From NIOZ-UU13 sp964417935 (GTDB taxonomy: Bacteria > Planctomycetota > Phycisphaerae > Sedimentisphaerales > Anaerobacaceae): a stretch of DNA of 64,000 bases. The DNA is taken from contig CAYQKF010000005.1 of the NCBI GenBank assembly GCA_964417935.1, positions 21,432-85,431 of the forward strand, read 5' to 3'. This document shows, one piece after another, positions 54,143 to 64,000 of the stretch. Numbering within the stretch: position 1 is the first letter of the stretch; each line of letters opens with the position of its first letter. The position numbers and the translations under genes were made by a program. The notes below the pieces were generated by a model that saw only the letters and a program-made list of their open reading frames with translations, was not told where the DNA came from and searched no databases.

Positions 54143-57100
54143 ATGTCGAATGTTCTATCGTCTATTTCGGAACTAAGCAAGAAGTGGCATAAAGAGAAGT
54201 CTTTCTACAAATTTAGAGAAGTTGGAACAGGTGTAGAGATATTTGTTAAGGACGTGTTAAAATCACCTGATGTATTTGCCCTGAAAGTAGGTCTCAATTC
54301 GACAAAGTTAGAGAATAGGAAGAATGAGTTTTTGGAAAAGAAGACATCTAAGGGTTCGCGCCAACCCGATATTACTATTTTCATAAGCTCCGAAATAATA
54401 ATACCAGTAGAAGTAGAGAAATACCAGAACATAGATGCAGGCAAAAAACAATTGTTACAATACCAAGTTGACTTAGACAAAAAGTATGGCATTTTAACGG
54501 ATGGATACAACTGGCGATTTTATAACAATAACATATACACTCAATACACTCTAAAAACCATTTTAGATAATACAGGCATATTCTTAGAGTTCTGGCGCGA
54601 ATATGTAAAACCCGAAAAATATTATCTGTCTTTCTTTGAAAAACGATGGCAAGATTCGCTTTTGCAAGAAACTGAGCAATTACCTGTAGAGGAATATCGT
54701 CAACTTTTTTTCGAAGATATCACTAAGCTTATTACAAGCTTAAAAAACAAGCTGCAAATAGAGGGTTATTTAAACGATTTGCCTAAAAAAGAAAAGTTGA
54801 AAACTGCTGTTGAAATTACATATGCATACATAATTCAGTTTATATTGTACAAGACGCTTGTTGATAACGAATTTGACGATTTTCCAAAGGAATACACAAC
54901 TTTGGTTGAATCAATACACAGTAGTTTAAGGAAAAACAGTTTTAAGGATATATTAGCCACTATCGATGGAATTTCTGCTACGATATCCAAGAATATTTAT
55001 CGCCCATTTTCCAAAGAGCAAGAGTTTATTAGGAACAAACTTTGGGACATTCTACATAAGCCGTTGAGTGAGTTGCACGATGTTTCTCCTTGGCTTGATA
55101 TCTTTGTTTTTATAAAGAAATACAATTTTGCGGAGGTTCGTAATGAAATCTTCGGGTATATTTACGAAAATTATCTAAAAGAATTGTATGAAGACCAGAA
55201 AAAAGGCCAATATTTTACAAACCCAGCAGTTGTGAACTTTATGCTCGAGCAAGTCGGCTACACTCCGGAGAATCTCAAGAAAAGAATTTCTTCCGACAAA
55301 AATACTATTTCTCTTATTGACCCTGCCTGTGGTAGCGGTACATTTCTTTATTCGGCTATTGATACTTTGATAAGAACTATTGGACCCGATTCGGAACAGC
55401 GCGCTAAGAAGCTTGAAGAACTGGTAAACAAGGATATATTTGGTCTTGATATCGCTGAATTTCCACTTTATCTAGCCGAGATGAATATTCTGATGAGGAT
55501 GTTGCCTCTTATAATCAACGAGAAATACAACAATCCGGTAGAAAAGAAAATTAAGGTTTTCAAAACAAGAGACAGTATTTCTGAATTTATGGATACGGCG
55601 CTCCGTAATACTATTCATGACATCGATGTTGCCGCACAGAGAAATAATGGCCAGGGTTTTCTTTTTAAGGAAAAATTAGACCTTGGCTATGTGAGTTATG
55701 TTAGAGATGAAGATGATTTGAAGGAAATGAAAGATAGTTTAGAGACTCGACCTCGATGTCCACGGCGTCGTTTTGACTTTGTAATTGGTAACCCGCCATA
55801 CGTCGGGTATAATGAATCCTCAAAACAGCGAGTTCTAATAATCAAACTCATACAGGAAAAAAGAGCTGAGATGAGTAATATTTACGGTATGAATTTGAAC
55901 ACCGTTCCCGGCAGAATAAAACCGTACTCGCCAAAACCGAATCTATTTAGTTTTTTTATCGCTTTAGGACTAGCATTGCTGAAGGACGACGCAAAACTTT
56001 GTTACATTGTCCCGCAAACATTGCTTACGGCAAACGATTTAGATGTTCTACGTTATCATTTAGCAAAATTTACTACTATTGAAAAAATCATTACTTTTAG
56101 TGGCAGGATGTTTATAGGTCGTGGCCTGAAGCAAAATAGGCCAGTTGCTACGTCTAGCTTGATTTTTGTGGTTAGACGGACCCAAACAGATAAGCGTAAC
56201 ACTGTAGAAATAATCAATTCTAAAGATACAACAAGTGAAATTGAAGAATGCTTACAAAATATTTGCAATAACAAAAAGATTCGTAAAAGAAAGATTCTGC
56301 AGAACGAGCTATTACAGGAAATTGGGAATTGGAACTTTATCAAGCATGAAAAATCCTTCATACTCTTTCATAAACAATACAAACTTAATACGGAGCCGAT
56401 TTCAGCATATAGGTCCCGTCTTAGCTTAAAAAATGATTTAGTTTTTGACGGCGGTGTGACAATAGATAAGAAGTTCTTAACCTTGGAAAAAAAGAGAGGT
56501 TATTTTGAGGTTTTTGATTACAAGAAAAACAAATGGGAACAATACACTGTAAGCAAAAGTAATCAATATTATCCTAAGGATGGTCCCTTTAGGTTCATAC
56601 CGGGGAGTCAGGGTATAGCAGCATACAAAAGAAAATACAAGATTATTTGGCGGACAAGGTTTTCAGACCGCTTCCAGTTTACGGAAAGAGATATTTTGCT
56701 TATTAACAATCAATCCTTAACGGTGGCTTCCAACTCGAAAAAAGACCTATTATTTTACTTAGCTTTACTCAATTCACCAATAAACAAGCTTATTCTTCAA
56801 AAGAGTCTCAGACAAGAAAATGAACGAAACTATTTTGTTCCACTGAGGGCAATGAAATCATATGTCAGGATTCCAAAGATGTCTGAAGGCAATATGAACG
56901 TGAGAGATGAAATAATTAGACAGGTCGAACGTTTAATAAATATTGAAAGACTGGCTCTTTCCGACTTAGTTGATTTTTCTTCGGTCATGATGCAGAAGTT
57001 TGACGGGGTGTTGGTCAAGGGAAATAATCTTGTTTTATGTAAGGATAAAAAAGAAAGGAAGCTCAAAATAAAGAACAACAAAGATCTTGTTGAGAAAACT

Positions 57101-57346
57101 ATCATCGATAAGTACCATAGTGAAGAATTAGAATTTGAGCGTGAGAAGATAAGACTATCAGAATTAAAATCATTGCCTGCTATTGACTTTGAAAAACAAA
57201 AGCAACTGAAAGATTATGTCGATGACTTGGTATTTGCATTATATTTTAACATTCATTTAACAAAAGTTGATTTAAATAATGCTGCTGAAATTAAAAAGGT
57301 GTGTAAAAAGAATAAGTTCTACCAAGTATTGAATAAGCTTTCTTAA
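54143..57346 (+). CDS. Type IIG restriction-modification enzyme (fused nuclease and adenine-N6 methyltransferase)
   Basis: A 1067-residue protein. The N-terminal ~150 residues hold a PD-(D/E)xK-like nuclease: RQPDITIF (Asp76) and IPVEVEKY (Glu90, Glu92, Lys93). A helical linker leads to an N6-adenine methyltransferase domain with motif I IDPACGSGTFLYSAI (about 391-405) and motif IV NPPY (550-553). The C-terminal ~400 residues should be the target-recognition domain. No separate restriction, modification or specificity gene is adjacent. The gene is visibly more AT-rich than its neighbours, suggesting transfer. Confidence 0.88.
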   Translation: MSNVLSSISELSKKWHKEKSFYKFREVGTGVEIFVKDVLKSPDVFALKVGLNSTKLENRKNEFLEKKTSKGSRQPDITIFISSEIIIPVEVEKYQNIDAGKKQLLQYQVDLDKKYGILTDGYNWRFYNNNIYTQYTLKTILDNTGIFLEFWREYVKPEKYYLSFFEKRWQDSLLQETEQLPVEEYRQLFFEDITKLITSLKNKLQIEGYLNDLPKKEKLKTAVEITYAYIIQFILYKTLVDNEFDDFPKEYTTLVESIHSSLRKNSFKDILATIDGISATISKNIYRPFSKEQEFIRNKLWDILHKPLSELHDVSPWLDIFVFIKKYNFAEVRNEIFGYIYENYLKELYEDQKKGQYFTNPAVVNFMLEQVGYTPENLKKRISSDKNTISLIDPACGSGTFLYSAIDTLIRTIGPDSEQRAKKLEELVNKDIFGLDIAEFPLYLAEMNILMRMLPLIINEKYNNPVEKKIKVFKTRDSISEFMDTALRNTIHDIDVAAQRNNGQGFLFKEKLDLGYVSYVRDEDDLKEMKDSLETRPRCPRRRFDFVIGNPPYVGYNESSKQRVLIIKLIQEKRAEMSNIYGMNLNTVPGRIKPYSPKPNLFSFFIALGLALLKDDAKLCYIVPQTLLTANDLDVLRYHLAKFTTIEKIITFSGRMFIGRGLKQNRPVATSSLIFVVRRTQTDKRNTVEIINSKDTTSEIEECLQNICNNKKIRKRKILQNELLQEIGNWNFIKHEKSFILFHKQYKLNTEPISAYRSRLSLKNDLVFDGGVTIDKKFLTLEKKRGYFEVFDYKKNKWEQYTVSKSNQYYPKDGPFRFIPGSQGIAAYKRKYKIIWRTRFSDRFQFTERDILLINNQSLTVASNSKKDLLFYLALLNSPINKLILQKSLRQENERNYFVPLRAMKSYVRIPKMSEGNMNVRDEIIRQVERLINIERLALSDLVDFSSVMMQKFDGVLVKGNNLVLCKDKKERKLKIKNNKDLVEKTIIDKYHSEELEFEREKIRLSELKSLPAIDFEKQKQLKDYVDDLVFALYFNIHLTKVDLNNAAEIKKVCKKNKFYQVLNKLS

Positions 57347-57423
57347 CGACTATTGTGAAAATGAGCAATAAAGATATTTACCGGCATAAAAGAACCGGCT
57401 TCTTTATTAAGGAATCACAACGT

Positions 57424-58902
57424 TCAATCTTTGATGGATTCTGTCCAGAATGAGTTTATGATACTCACGGTCCGTTGGACAAGGACATTTCCGCCTTCCG
57501 GCCCGACCAGACTGCTGTGGACAACGGCGCTATAGTGGCCTCCCTGAATCGCCTTCTCAGTAGGGAGATAAGTACCCGGCCCGGCCAATTGCACGATAAA
57601 TGTCTGAACCGCTTCGCTACGGGCTTTCATTCGAATGCCATAGTCAGTAAACAACTCAAAGGAGTTTGTGCATATAGCGACATCTCCGAGCCGCAGGACA
57701 TGCAATTCCATCTCGTACGTTGGTTTCGGGTCTGTCCTTTGTCGATTGAACCGGTTGACCGTCATCTCATACCATTTCATCCGTCGATACTCCCGCACGG
57801 CTGCTTTAGAATTCTGTTCGATCCAGGCAGCAGCCTTTTCGACTGCCTCTTTTGCTTCGATGTATTCCGCTTCAGTGACCAAACGCATCGGCAGTCGAAT
57901 CGTATCTATCTTATGGATTAGAGGAACATCCAGATGTCGATCATTCTTCACGGTTTCATAGGCATCGTCCACAGCCCTTACGATGCGGCGTGCAATCTCG
58001 TCCAAACGATTCAGGCCGCGAAGCCTGCGCATTCGCTCATCGGCCGCTCTTCTGTACATCAGATGCGGCGATTGGTCCCCGGAAGCACCCGTCCAAGCCA
58101 ATATGCACAACTGCTCACCATATCGCTCCCGCAAGGCCTGGCGTACCGGATGCCAGAAATCGGCGTTGACAGCAGACCTCGACTCGACCTCCTGCGAGGG
58201 GCAAGAGACGTTGACTACGGCACCTACGAGCCGGCCTAAATCGTTCCAGAAAAACAACGTGTTGACATCGTGGTCCTCGTATCCTTCGAGATTTCGGAAT
58301 TCAGCTATGTCGGTCTTGCCATACATTTGCGCTGAGCCGTCAGCGTATACGGCACGGCGGTTATAGGCAACTACAGCATGGCTAAGTCCCCACGTAACAC
58401 TTCCCCCACTTCGCCTGTTCCACGCCTGAACTATCGCGTCCGCGAGACGCTCAGCGAGGAAGGTTCGATACTGTTCAACCTGCATCACTCCCTTTCCTGG
58501 AATGGGATATTTATCGAGCATTAACACGGGGGCTGTATGCGTGTGCGTTCCATTGAGAAATAGCTTCCTGGTATCTAAATCCGGCAAACGCGCTCGTACA
58601 GCTTTGCGGACAAGTTCCAGAACCTCTGAGGGGATGTACAGCAGGTCGCACGAGACCATGATCGCCACGTCAAGAGACAAACCCTCTTCACGAGATTCCA
58701 ACGCAATCACATTTGCGGTGACCGGTGTTTCGACTGTTTTGGCGATTCGCAAATGAAATTGGCCGGAAACAGCAACTGGCTCTGCGGGAGTAATATCAGC
58801 CACTGCCGTTCCAACCAACAATTCAGCGGCTAATCCTCCTTGCGGCGACAGAAGAATGTTTATAAGGAATCCGACTATGACAAGAGGCTTCCAAAACATC
58901 AT
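57424..58902 (-). CDS. Exported neutral/alkaline ceramidase-like protein
   Basis: 492 residues with a signal peptide (to about residue 26, LAAELLV). The mature part starts VGTAVADITPAEPVAVSG, as in neutral ceramidase-type proteins. A zinc-site segment NGTHTHTAP holds His120 and His122, and further on come CPSQEVESRS and WTGASGDQSPH. Planctomycetes have many such paralogues, mostly of unknown substrate. AAAGGAGG precedes tandem ATGs at 58902 and 58899; the second has the better spacing. Confidence 0.82.
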   Translation of the reverse strand: MMFWKPLVIVGFLINILLSPQGGLAAELLVGTAVADITPAEPVAVSGQFHLRIAKTVETPVTANVIALESREEGLSLDVAIMVSCDLLYIPSEVLELVRKAVRARLPDLDTRKLFLNGTHTHTAPVLMLDKYPIPGKGVMQVEQYRTFLAERLADAIVQAWNRRSGGSVTWGLSHAVVAYNRRAVYADGSAQMYGKTDIAEFRNLEGYEDHDVNTLFFWNDLGRLVGAVVNVSCPSQEVESRSAVNADFWHPVRQALRERYGEQLCILAWTGASGDQSPHLMYRRAADERMRRLRGLNRLDEIARRIVRAVDDAYETVKNDRHLDVPLIHKIDTIRLPMRLVTEAEYIEAKEAVEKAAAWIEQNSKAAVREYRRMKWYEMTVNRFNRQRTDPKPTYEMELHVLRLGDVAICTNSFELFTDYGIRMKARSEAVQTFIVQLAGPGTYLPTEKAIQGGHYSAVVHSSLVGPEGGNVLVQRTVSIINSFWTESIKD

Positions 58903-59029
58903 GTCCTCCTTTCGATCTCATCGTTCTTCACTGTTATCACACACTCCAGACTCCAGACACAAGACTCAAGACACAATACAAATGACTTTGGTCTGTGGTC
59001 TTGAGTCTGATGTCTGTTTTGACTGTTTC

Positions 59030-60307
59030 TCATATCTCAATTCGTTCAGACTTGGTTGTTTCTTTCATGAGTTTGATGATTTTTGCCTCATCAACCTCTA
59101 TGCCCAGGCCGTGACCATCAGGCACCGTTGCAAAACCGTTCCTAATGTCCAACGACCTGGCGAGAACGTCAGTGGTAAGAAATTGCGGGCCGTTGAGTGC
59201 GGCGGGCTTTGTCAGGCCGTATGCACCATAGAGTGCCAGTGCTGCTGCCATAGAGATATCCGGGTCTGTCAGCCCACTGCCCAACCACATAAGCCCTGCG
59301 TCCATAAGGATTTCAATCTGCCGTTTAGCCGTAACCAGTCCGCCACAGCGAGACGGTTTCATTGCCACTCCGTCGAGCATTTTAAGACGAATAAACTCGG
59401 TAAGTTCGACTGAGGAGACAACGCCCTCATCCATCAAAATAGGCAAAGCTCCTTGCTTTTTCAGGGCCTGGTACCCACTGATGCGATTGGGTCTTAGCGG
59501 TGCTTCAAGCACATCGACTCCGGCATCGGCCAGTTTCGGTGCGATTGCCAGAGCGGCGGTTTGGTCATAACCACCATTAGCGTCCGCCCACAAAAATCCT
59601 TCCGGTGCACGTTGACGAACCAACGTGGCAAGGCTAACGTCGAATTTTGGATCAGGCGCGACTTTGATGTTGAAGTTTGAGTAGCCTCGCTTGTAACCGG
59701 CGTCGATAATCGCCTCCGCCTCATTTAGTGTTCGGGCGTTAACCGTCCAGCTCAGCGTCAGCGGCCCACCTCGTGGCCGATTCCACATCTGCGATAGTGA
59801 CTGACCTCTTAGCTTACCCGCCAAATCGTGCAGGGCTATGTCCAGCCCAGAGCGGGCTATCGGCATTGCGGTAGAAAAACCCGGTGCCAAGGCACTATCC
59901 ATTGCCCTATGAGCCCCGTCAATGTCCAATGGATTACGGCCTATCAGAGCCGGACCCAGATAATCTCGCAGTACAATTGTGACTGTTTCCAGGGTCTCGT
60001 AACTCCACATTGGCGAAGGTATACTTTGCCCCCAACCGATTGCACCCCCGTCGGCAGTAATCTTGACTATGACCGCGCCGCGACCGTAAGTGCCGCGTGG
60101 ACCTATGAAAAACTTAAAGTATCCTTTCGTCGGATAGCGCACGGCAAATAGATCGATGTGCTCAATTTTCGTATTTGGTTGTTTTGCGTAAGCAACCGCG
60201 GTGATAAGTGTCAATGGCGCCACAGCCGAACTCCGCAGAAATTGACGTCGGCTAAGTTGTCTTGAATCATTGGACATGGCAGAAACATATTTTGTCTTAC
60301 TCTTCAT
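59030..60307 (-). CDS. Tat-exported enolase-superfamily (mandelate racemase/muconate lactonizing) enzyme
   Basis: 425 residues. A twin-arginine signal SRRQFLRSSAVAP at 19-31 directs export. The N-domain starts near IEHIDLFAVRYPT. The barrel has metal ligands Asp242 (ADANGG), Glu268 (EAPL) and Asp293 (MDEG). The usual KxK is reduced to NxK, keeping Lys215. Substrate is unknown; dehydratase or epimerase activity is likely from the family. It sits beside the ceramidase-like gene on the same strand. Confidence 0.87.
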   Translation of the reverse strand: MKSKTKYVSAMSNDSRQLSRRQFLRSSAVAPLTLITAVAYAKQPNTKIEHIDLFAVRYPTKGYFKFFIGPRGTYGRGAVIVKITADGGAIGWGQSIPSPMWSYETLETVTIVLRDYLGPALIGRNPLDIDGAHRAMDSALAPGFSTAMPIARSGLDIALHDLAGKLRGQSLSQMWNRPRGGPLTLSWTVNARTLNEAEAIIDAGYKRGYSNFNIKVAPDPKFDVSLATLVRQRAPEGFLWADANGGYDQTAALAIAPKLADAGVDVLEAPLRPNRISGYQALKKQGALPILMDEGVVSSVELTEFIRLKMLDGVAMKPSRCGGLVTAKRQIEILMDAGLMWLGSGLTDPDISMAAALALYGAYGLTKPAALNGPQFLTTDVLARSLDIRNGFATVPDGHGLGIEVDEAKIIKLMKETTKSERIEI

Positions 60308-60843
60308 ACATTAACTCTGGGTCCGACACGCATTACTTGGCAATGCTCCTGAACCTTACGTTGCGTTAGGTTAGCAGATTCATCGCGAAACTTCAACTGA
60401 TTTTGACTATTAGTTATAGTTAGCGGTCATTCAATAGCATAAGTAGTAAACGTTGGCTGATATGTCGTAAGAGGATGCCTTAAAAAATTTGTGGCGACAG
60501 GGATTTTAGTATTTGACTTTGAGCTCTTCATAGGTGTCCGGAGTCAAGTCACTGGCTGGGTATGGGTCTCTCACACAAACCGAGAACCGGCAGTCGCGGG
60601 TCGAGGTGGGGTGTTGGGGCTGGCTATTCCTTTGCTCCGTGCTTGCGGAGGAATTCGAGGTCGGACAGGGCCAAAAAGGCCCATGTGCGACCTAATCCCT
60701 GGTTAATCCGAAGCAACACACCGGAAAAACCAACGGGCTCCGCTAAAAGGCGGGGCCCATCTCATTTTGACTGATAGCGCTGCTACAAGAGTGATATGTT
60801 TTCCATTTATCTTGCCTTTCCTTTTAATAATCCACATTTCATA
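60308..60843. other. Intergenic region with two GC-rich hairpins
   Basis: 536 bp with no credible gene. It holds GGGCC-AAAAA-GGCCC at 60668-60682 and a larger hairpin at 60735-60758. ORFs here have no ribosome-binding site and no recognisable protein text. Confidence 0.55.
60735..60758 (-). terminator. Probable intrinsic terminator for pepF
   Basis: GGGCTCCGC and GCGGGGCCC form a 9-bp stem (one G-T) around a 6-nt loop. It lies about 85 bp downstream of the pepF stop and, on the minus strand, is followed by a short TTTTT run. Confidence 0.5.
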
Positions 60844-62730
60844 TTACCTGCCTTTTTTCTCCAAAATCGCCTCGATTTCATCCATAGTTCGATTCATTGC
60901 CGTCATCGTTTTATTGAATGGCTCGGCGCCTGTCATATCCACTCCCGCCTTTTTCAAAAGCTCAATTGGATAATCGGACCCACCCGATGATATAAATTCA
61001 ATGTATTTTCCGACCGCGCCCTTTTCTTTGCCCAACACCTTTTCAGCCAAGGCCGTAGATGCAGTAAAGGATGTCGAATACTGATACACATAGAAGTTAT
61101 AATAAAAATGCGGGACGTATGCCCATTCGACCACATACAGGTCATCGATATGGCAAACCCCCTTGTCGTGGCCGTAATATTTCTTAAGTATCTCACCGTA
61201 AATATCGTTCAGCACATCGCCTGTCAGCGGCTCACCACGCTCGGCTTTTTCGTGTATTCGCAACTCGAACTCGGCGAATTGAGTTTGTCGGAAAACCGTT
61301 CCCTTGATTCCATCCAGGTAATTCATCAGCAAGGATAACCGAGTGTCATCATCTTTGATTTCTTCGAGCATTTTGTGAATCAGCAAGGCCTCATTAAAAG
61401 TAGAAGCCACTTCCGCGACAAAAATCGAATAGTCGGCTGTCGGGTAAGGCTGGGTTTTGTTGGAATAATAACTGTGCATTGTATGACCCAGCTCGTGAGC
61501 CAAGGTGCTCACATCGTCATATTGGCCGTTGTAATTCAAAAGGATGTAAGGATGAACATCATAGGCGCTGCCGTTACTATAACCGCCCGCCCGCTTACCA
61601 GGTGTCGGATAAACGTCTATCCATCGTTCCTTGAAGGCCTTTTCGACGACACGACCGTAGCTGCTCCCTAACGGCTTCACCGAATCAAGCACAAGTTCTT
61701 TAGCTTCATCGAACGTATATTTCAAATCAACGCCTTTAACCACCGGTGCATATACGTCCGAATATTTCAATGTCTCTACGCCCAACATTCGTTTTTTCAA
61801 ATTCAGATACCTATGAAACGAATCAAGGTTATTTGTAACATTTTCAATAAGAGCCATATATACTTCCGTCGGAATATTATCCGAATCCAACGCGCTTTGA
61901 AGCGAGGACTCATAGCCGCGCGTGCGGACATAAAACATATCCTTCTTCACATTCGCATAAAGCTGCGTACCGAAGGTCCCTTTGAACTTGTTAAACGTCT
62001 CCCAGAATGCCTGAAATACTGCTTCGCGGTCCTTTCGATTGGGCGAAGCTCGATGGCGGGAGTACCCGGCCTTCGTTAGCTTGGCCGTAGTGCCGTCACT
62101 TAATGTAATCTCAGGATAAGCCAATTCAGCATTACTGAAAATCCCATATATCGAAGATGGCCCATCGGCTAACAAACCCGCCTCCGCAAGTATCTTTTCT
62201 TCTTTCTCTGATAGTGTATGGGCCTTCTTCCGCTGGATGTCATACAAGGCCATCTTATAGATTTTCAAACCACGCTTTTGCTCAATAAACGTATCGATTT
62301 TGCTTTTATCCATCCCGGCTATTTCCGGCGTAATAAATGCCGCCTTGGAGTTGTAATCGGTACCAAGCTGCTGCATCTCCTGCTTCATTGCCAGATACTT
62401 CGAGTCGCGTGTGTCCTGGTCGGATTTCATACTCGCATAGCTGTACAGGCGCCCGAATTCTTTGGATACTCGGCTGTCAAACTCCAGACAAGCCAACAAC
62501 TCGGATGCAGAGCCTGCTAATTTGCATTGGTACCTGGTAATTTCATCAAATTGAGCAGCCAGCTCCTGCTTGGTTTTATTCCACGCCTGGTCCGAAGCAT
62601 AGAGATCTTCCAGTTTCCATTTGTACTTGGCAGAAACTTCCGCTCTTTCACGAGTTTGGCCTAAAACCTGAGCCTGAAAAAATGCAAAGACTGTAATCAA
62701 TACAATAATGACGTTCAGGACTTTGTTCAT
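60844..62730 (-). CDS. pepF: Exported oligoendopeptidase F (M3B zinc peptidase)
   Basis: About 628 residues from the ATG at 62730, chosen because GAGGAG precedes it; an earlier start at 62763 lacks this. A signal peptide ends near QAQVLGQT. The M3 zinc motif AHELGHTMHSYY has His412 as first ligand, with a downstream VAEVASTFNEALL helix supplying the Glu ligand. RDREAVFQAFWETFNKF-type text is typical of PepF. Family members degrade short peptides, and a signal peptide suggests a periplasmic role. Confidence 0.93.
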   Translation of the reverse strand: MNKVLNVIIVLITVFAFFQAQVLGQTRERAEVSAKYKWKLEDLYASDQAWNKTKQELAAQFDEITRYQCKLAGSASELLACLEFDSRVSKEFGRLYSYASMKSDQDTRDSKYLAMKQEMQQLGTDYNSKAAFITPEIAGMDKSKIDTFIEQKRGLKIYKMALYDIQRKKAHTLSEKEEKILAEAGLLADGPSSIYGIFSNAELAYPEITLSDGTTAKLTKAGYSRHRASPNRKDREAVFQAFWETFNKFKGTFGTQLYANVKKDMFYVRTRGYESSLQSALDSDNIPTEVYMALIENVTNNLDSFHRYLNLKKRMLGVETLKYSDVYAPVVKGVDLKYTFDEAKELVLDSVKPLGSSYGRVVEKAFKERWIDVYPTPGKRAGGYSNGSAYDVHPYILLNYNGQYDDVSTLAHELGHTMHSYYSNKTQPYPTADYSIFVAEVASTFNEALLIHKMLEEIKDDDTRLSLLMNYLDGIKGTVFRQTQFAEFELRIHEKAERGEPLTGDVLNDIYGEILKKYYGHDKGVCHIDDLYVVEWAYVPHFYYNFYVYQYSTSFTASTALAEKVLGKEKGAVGKYIEFISSGGSDYPIELLKKAGVDMTGAEPFNKTMTAMNRTMDEIEAILEKKGR

Positions 62731-62880
62731 ATTTGTCTCCTCAAGTGTATATCTTTTTATCAATTTTCATTAACGCCTTTGTTGAATGTAGGCTGCTTAA
62801 TGAGCTAACATATCTTAAAGCCTATAGCCACCCATTGTCAATCGTGCAACTTCGGGATTTCACAAAACACGAGACACGAG

Positions 62881-63807
62881 TCACGAGTCACGCTTGAGAT
62901 GCCCCTGTGACCAGATAGCAAGCCCTGAGCCTGCTAACAAAACCACTCCGAAAAGCAACTGAAAAACATTCAACGATTCCTCGAAAACCACATAGGAAAT
63001 CGCAAGGACGATAAACGGCTGTGCCAATATAACAAGCGCCGGGATAGTCGCCCCGATGCGCTTCATCGCCGAATAGTACAGCGTATGGGATAATGCTATG
63101 GCCGTCGCTCCGGAAATCACAACACACGCCCACTGCCAGGCGCCCATTTTCACGCAGTCACCTACCCGGCCAAACAACAGTGCAAGCACACAAAGCCCCG
63201 CAACCGTATATATGCTTATCACTGAAAAGCCGTGGCGAGAATCAATATCCTTAAAAGCGATTCTCGCGGAAATTATATATACCGCCCACATAAACGCCAT
63301 CGCAAGAGCAATAACTATACCTGTCAGTGCCCCGTCCGCAGCGAAATCTTCCTTATAATACATCACGCCAATCACCCCCATCGCCGAAAGTGCCAGCCCC
63401 GACCAGAAACGTTTGCTTTTGACCAATGCCCTTTCTTCGGGAAAGAATATTAACGAAAAACTCGCTATCCAGATGATAGACGATTTTGTCAGCAGGACCA
63501 TAAAGGCCGGGCCAATATAGTAAAAAGCATAGGCGAACAAACTCTGCATAACGACATTTGCCGCACCCGGCACAACAGCCCTTCGCCAGACCTTTCTATC
63601 GAGCCGTTTTGTTTTAATGGAAAAGACGAGAAATGGCAGCCAGACCAGGCATGCTACTGAGTATCGCAGCAGGTTTTGTGTCCACGAATCCAGATACCCC
63701 GTCAGGTATTTTATAAAGATTGGCCCCAACGACCAGAAGCTCAGCGCACCAATACAGGCAAAGGTCGCCGAGAAATCCACTTTTTGAATATTACCGTGCT
63801 CACTCAC
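62881..63807 (-). CDS. EamA/DMT-family permease
   Basis: A 308-residue protein with ten hydrophobic helices in two similar halves, the drug/metabolite transporter layout. FACIGALSFWSLGPIFIKYL opens the first EamA repeat and VVFEESLNVFQLLFGVVLL closes the second. GTG start. Substrate is unknown. Confidence 0.9.
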   Translation of the reverse strand: MSEHGNIQKVDFSATFACIGALSFWSLGPIFIKYLTGYLDSWTQNLLRYSVACLVWLPFLVFSIKTKRLDRKVWRRAVVPGAANVVMQSLFAYAFYYIGPAFMVLLTKSSIIWIASFSLIFFPEERALVKSKRFWSGLALSAMGVIGVMYYKEDFAADGALTGIVIALAMAFMWAVYIISARIAFKDIDSRHGFSVISIYTVAGLCVLALLFGRVGDCVKMGAWQWACVVISGATAIALSHTLYYSAMKRIGATIPALVILAQPFIVLAISYVVFEESLNVFQLLFGVVLLAGSGLAIWSQGHLKRDS

Positions 63808-64000
63808 TAAGAAACTCTGATAAGACCGCCGTGCTTGACCCTATTGTCATTCTAAGCGCAAAAAGCCTTCAGCCCTGAGCGAAGCCGAAGGGGAAGAATC
63901 TCAAAATAATAAATAATCAATAACAAATAATCAATCGAAATATCCTCGGGTGCGACCAGATATTCTGGCAGGGCTATGCAGCCCGTTTTCGTACATCCCA
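63808..64000. repeat. Intergenic DNA with an interspersed repeat-like word
   Basis: No gene. The words TTGTCATTCTAAGCG and CCTGAGCGAAGCCGAAGG with GAAGAATCTC (about 63843-63901) belong to a short motif family found between genes in many environmental genomes. The rest is AT-rich filler. Confidence 0.45.

Noticed and set aside
60491..60774. Overlapping ORFs of about 70 codons
   Set aside because: GC-rich hairpins and no protein-like conservation; no translation signals.

Overview
The window looks like a planctomycete chromosome, most likely Phycisphaerae. This is inferred from the overall gene style: a giant pseudokinase–sulfatase-modifying-factor fusion, a ceramidase-like and a Tat-exported enolase-superfamily enzyme, and intergenic repeats that read as runs of Asn-Lys-Pro-Asn and Ile-Gln-Thr-Gln. 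No rRNA or other phylogenetic marker confirms it. The sequence is a draft scaffold with one 100-N gap at 39385-39484.

Positions 1-37227 hold a divergent type VI secretion system (T6SS) locus. The left arm reads on the minus strand from about 14270 down past base 1: tssA, tssB, tssC, hcp, tagJ, tssE, tssF, tssG, a putative FHA-C-like protein, tssK, tssL and tssM (3' end beyond the window). The right arm reads on the plus strand. It starts with a McsA-like zinc-ribbon protein, a Cys/His amidase-like protein, a PrmC-like methyltransferase, an M15-type peptidase and a 55-residue ORF. These are followed by tssH/clpV, vgrG with a C-terminal extension, a LysM/peptidoglycan-binding protein, a 775-residue protein of unknown function, a small protein and a PAAR tip protein. 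The arm ends with a 656-residue degenerate kinase-like protein, a lipoprotein that may be TssJ, and a 1717-residue membrane pseudokinase with a C-terminal formylglycine-generating-enzyme-like domain. Sheath, baseplate, membrane complex, spike and unfoldase are therefore all present. Several ORFs between them are candidate effectors or regulators.

Positions 37306-45422 hold a two-partner secretion pair on the minus strand: a large TpsA exoprotein interrupted by the assembly gap, and its TpsB outer-membrane transporter. The repeat structure predicts the true gap as 146 bp (plus multiples of 243 bp), which restores one continuous reading frame.

Positions 45423-54142 mix housekeeping genes (truA, asd, a BASS-type transporter, an M48 peptidase, tRNA-Lys) with mobile-element debris: a decayed IS transposase, a frameshifted zinc-finger transposase, an integrase remnant beside tRNA-Lys, and repeat-rich intergenic DNA. 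An AT-rich, apparently solitary type IIG restriction-modification enzyme follows (54143-57346), probably acquired horizontally. The right end carries catabolic and exported enzymes: a ceramidase-like protein, an enolase-superfamily enzyme, an oligoendopeptidase F and an EamA permease.
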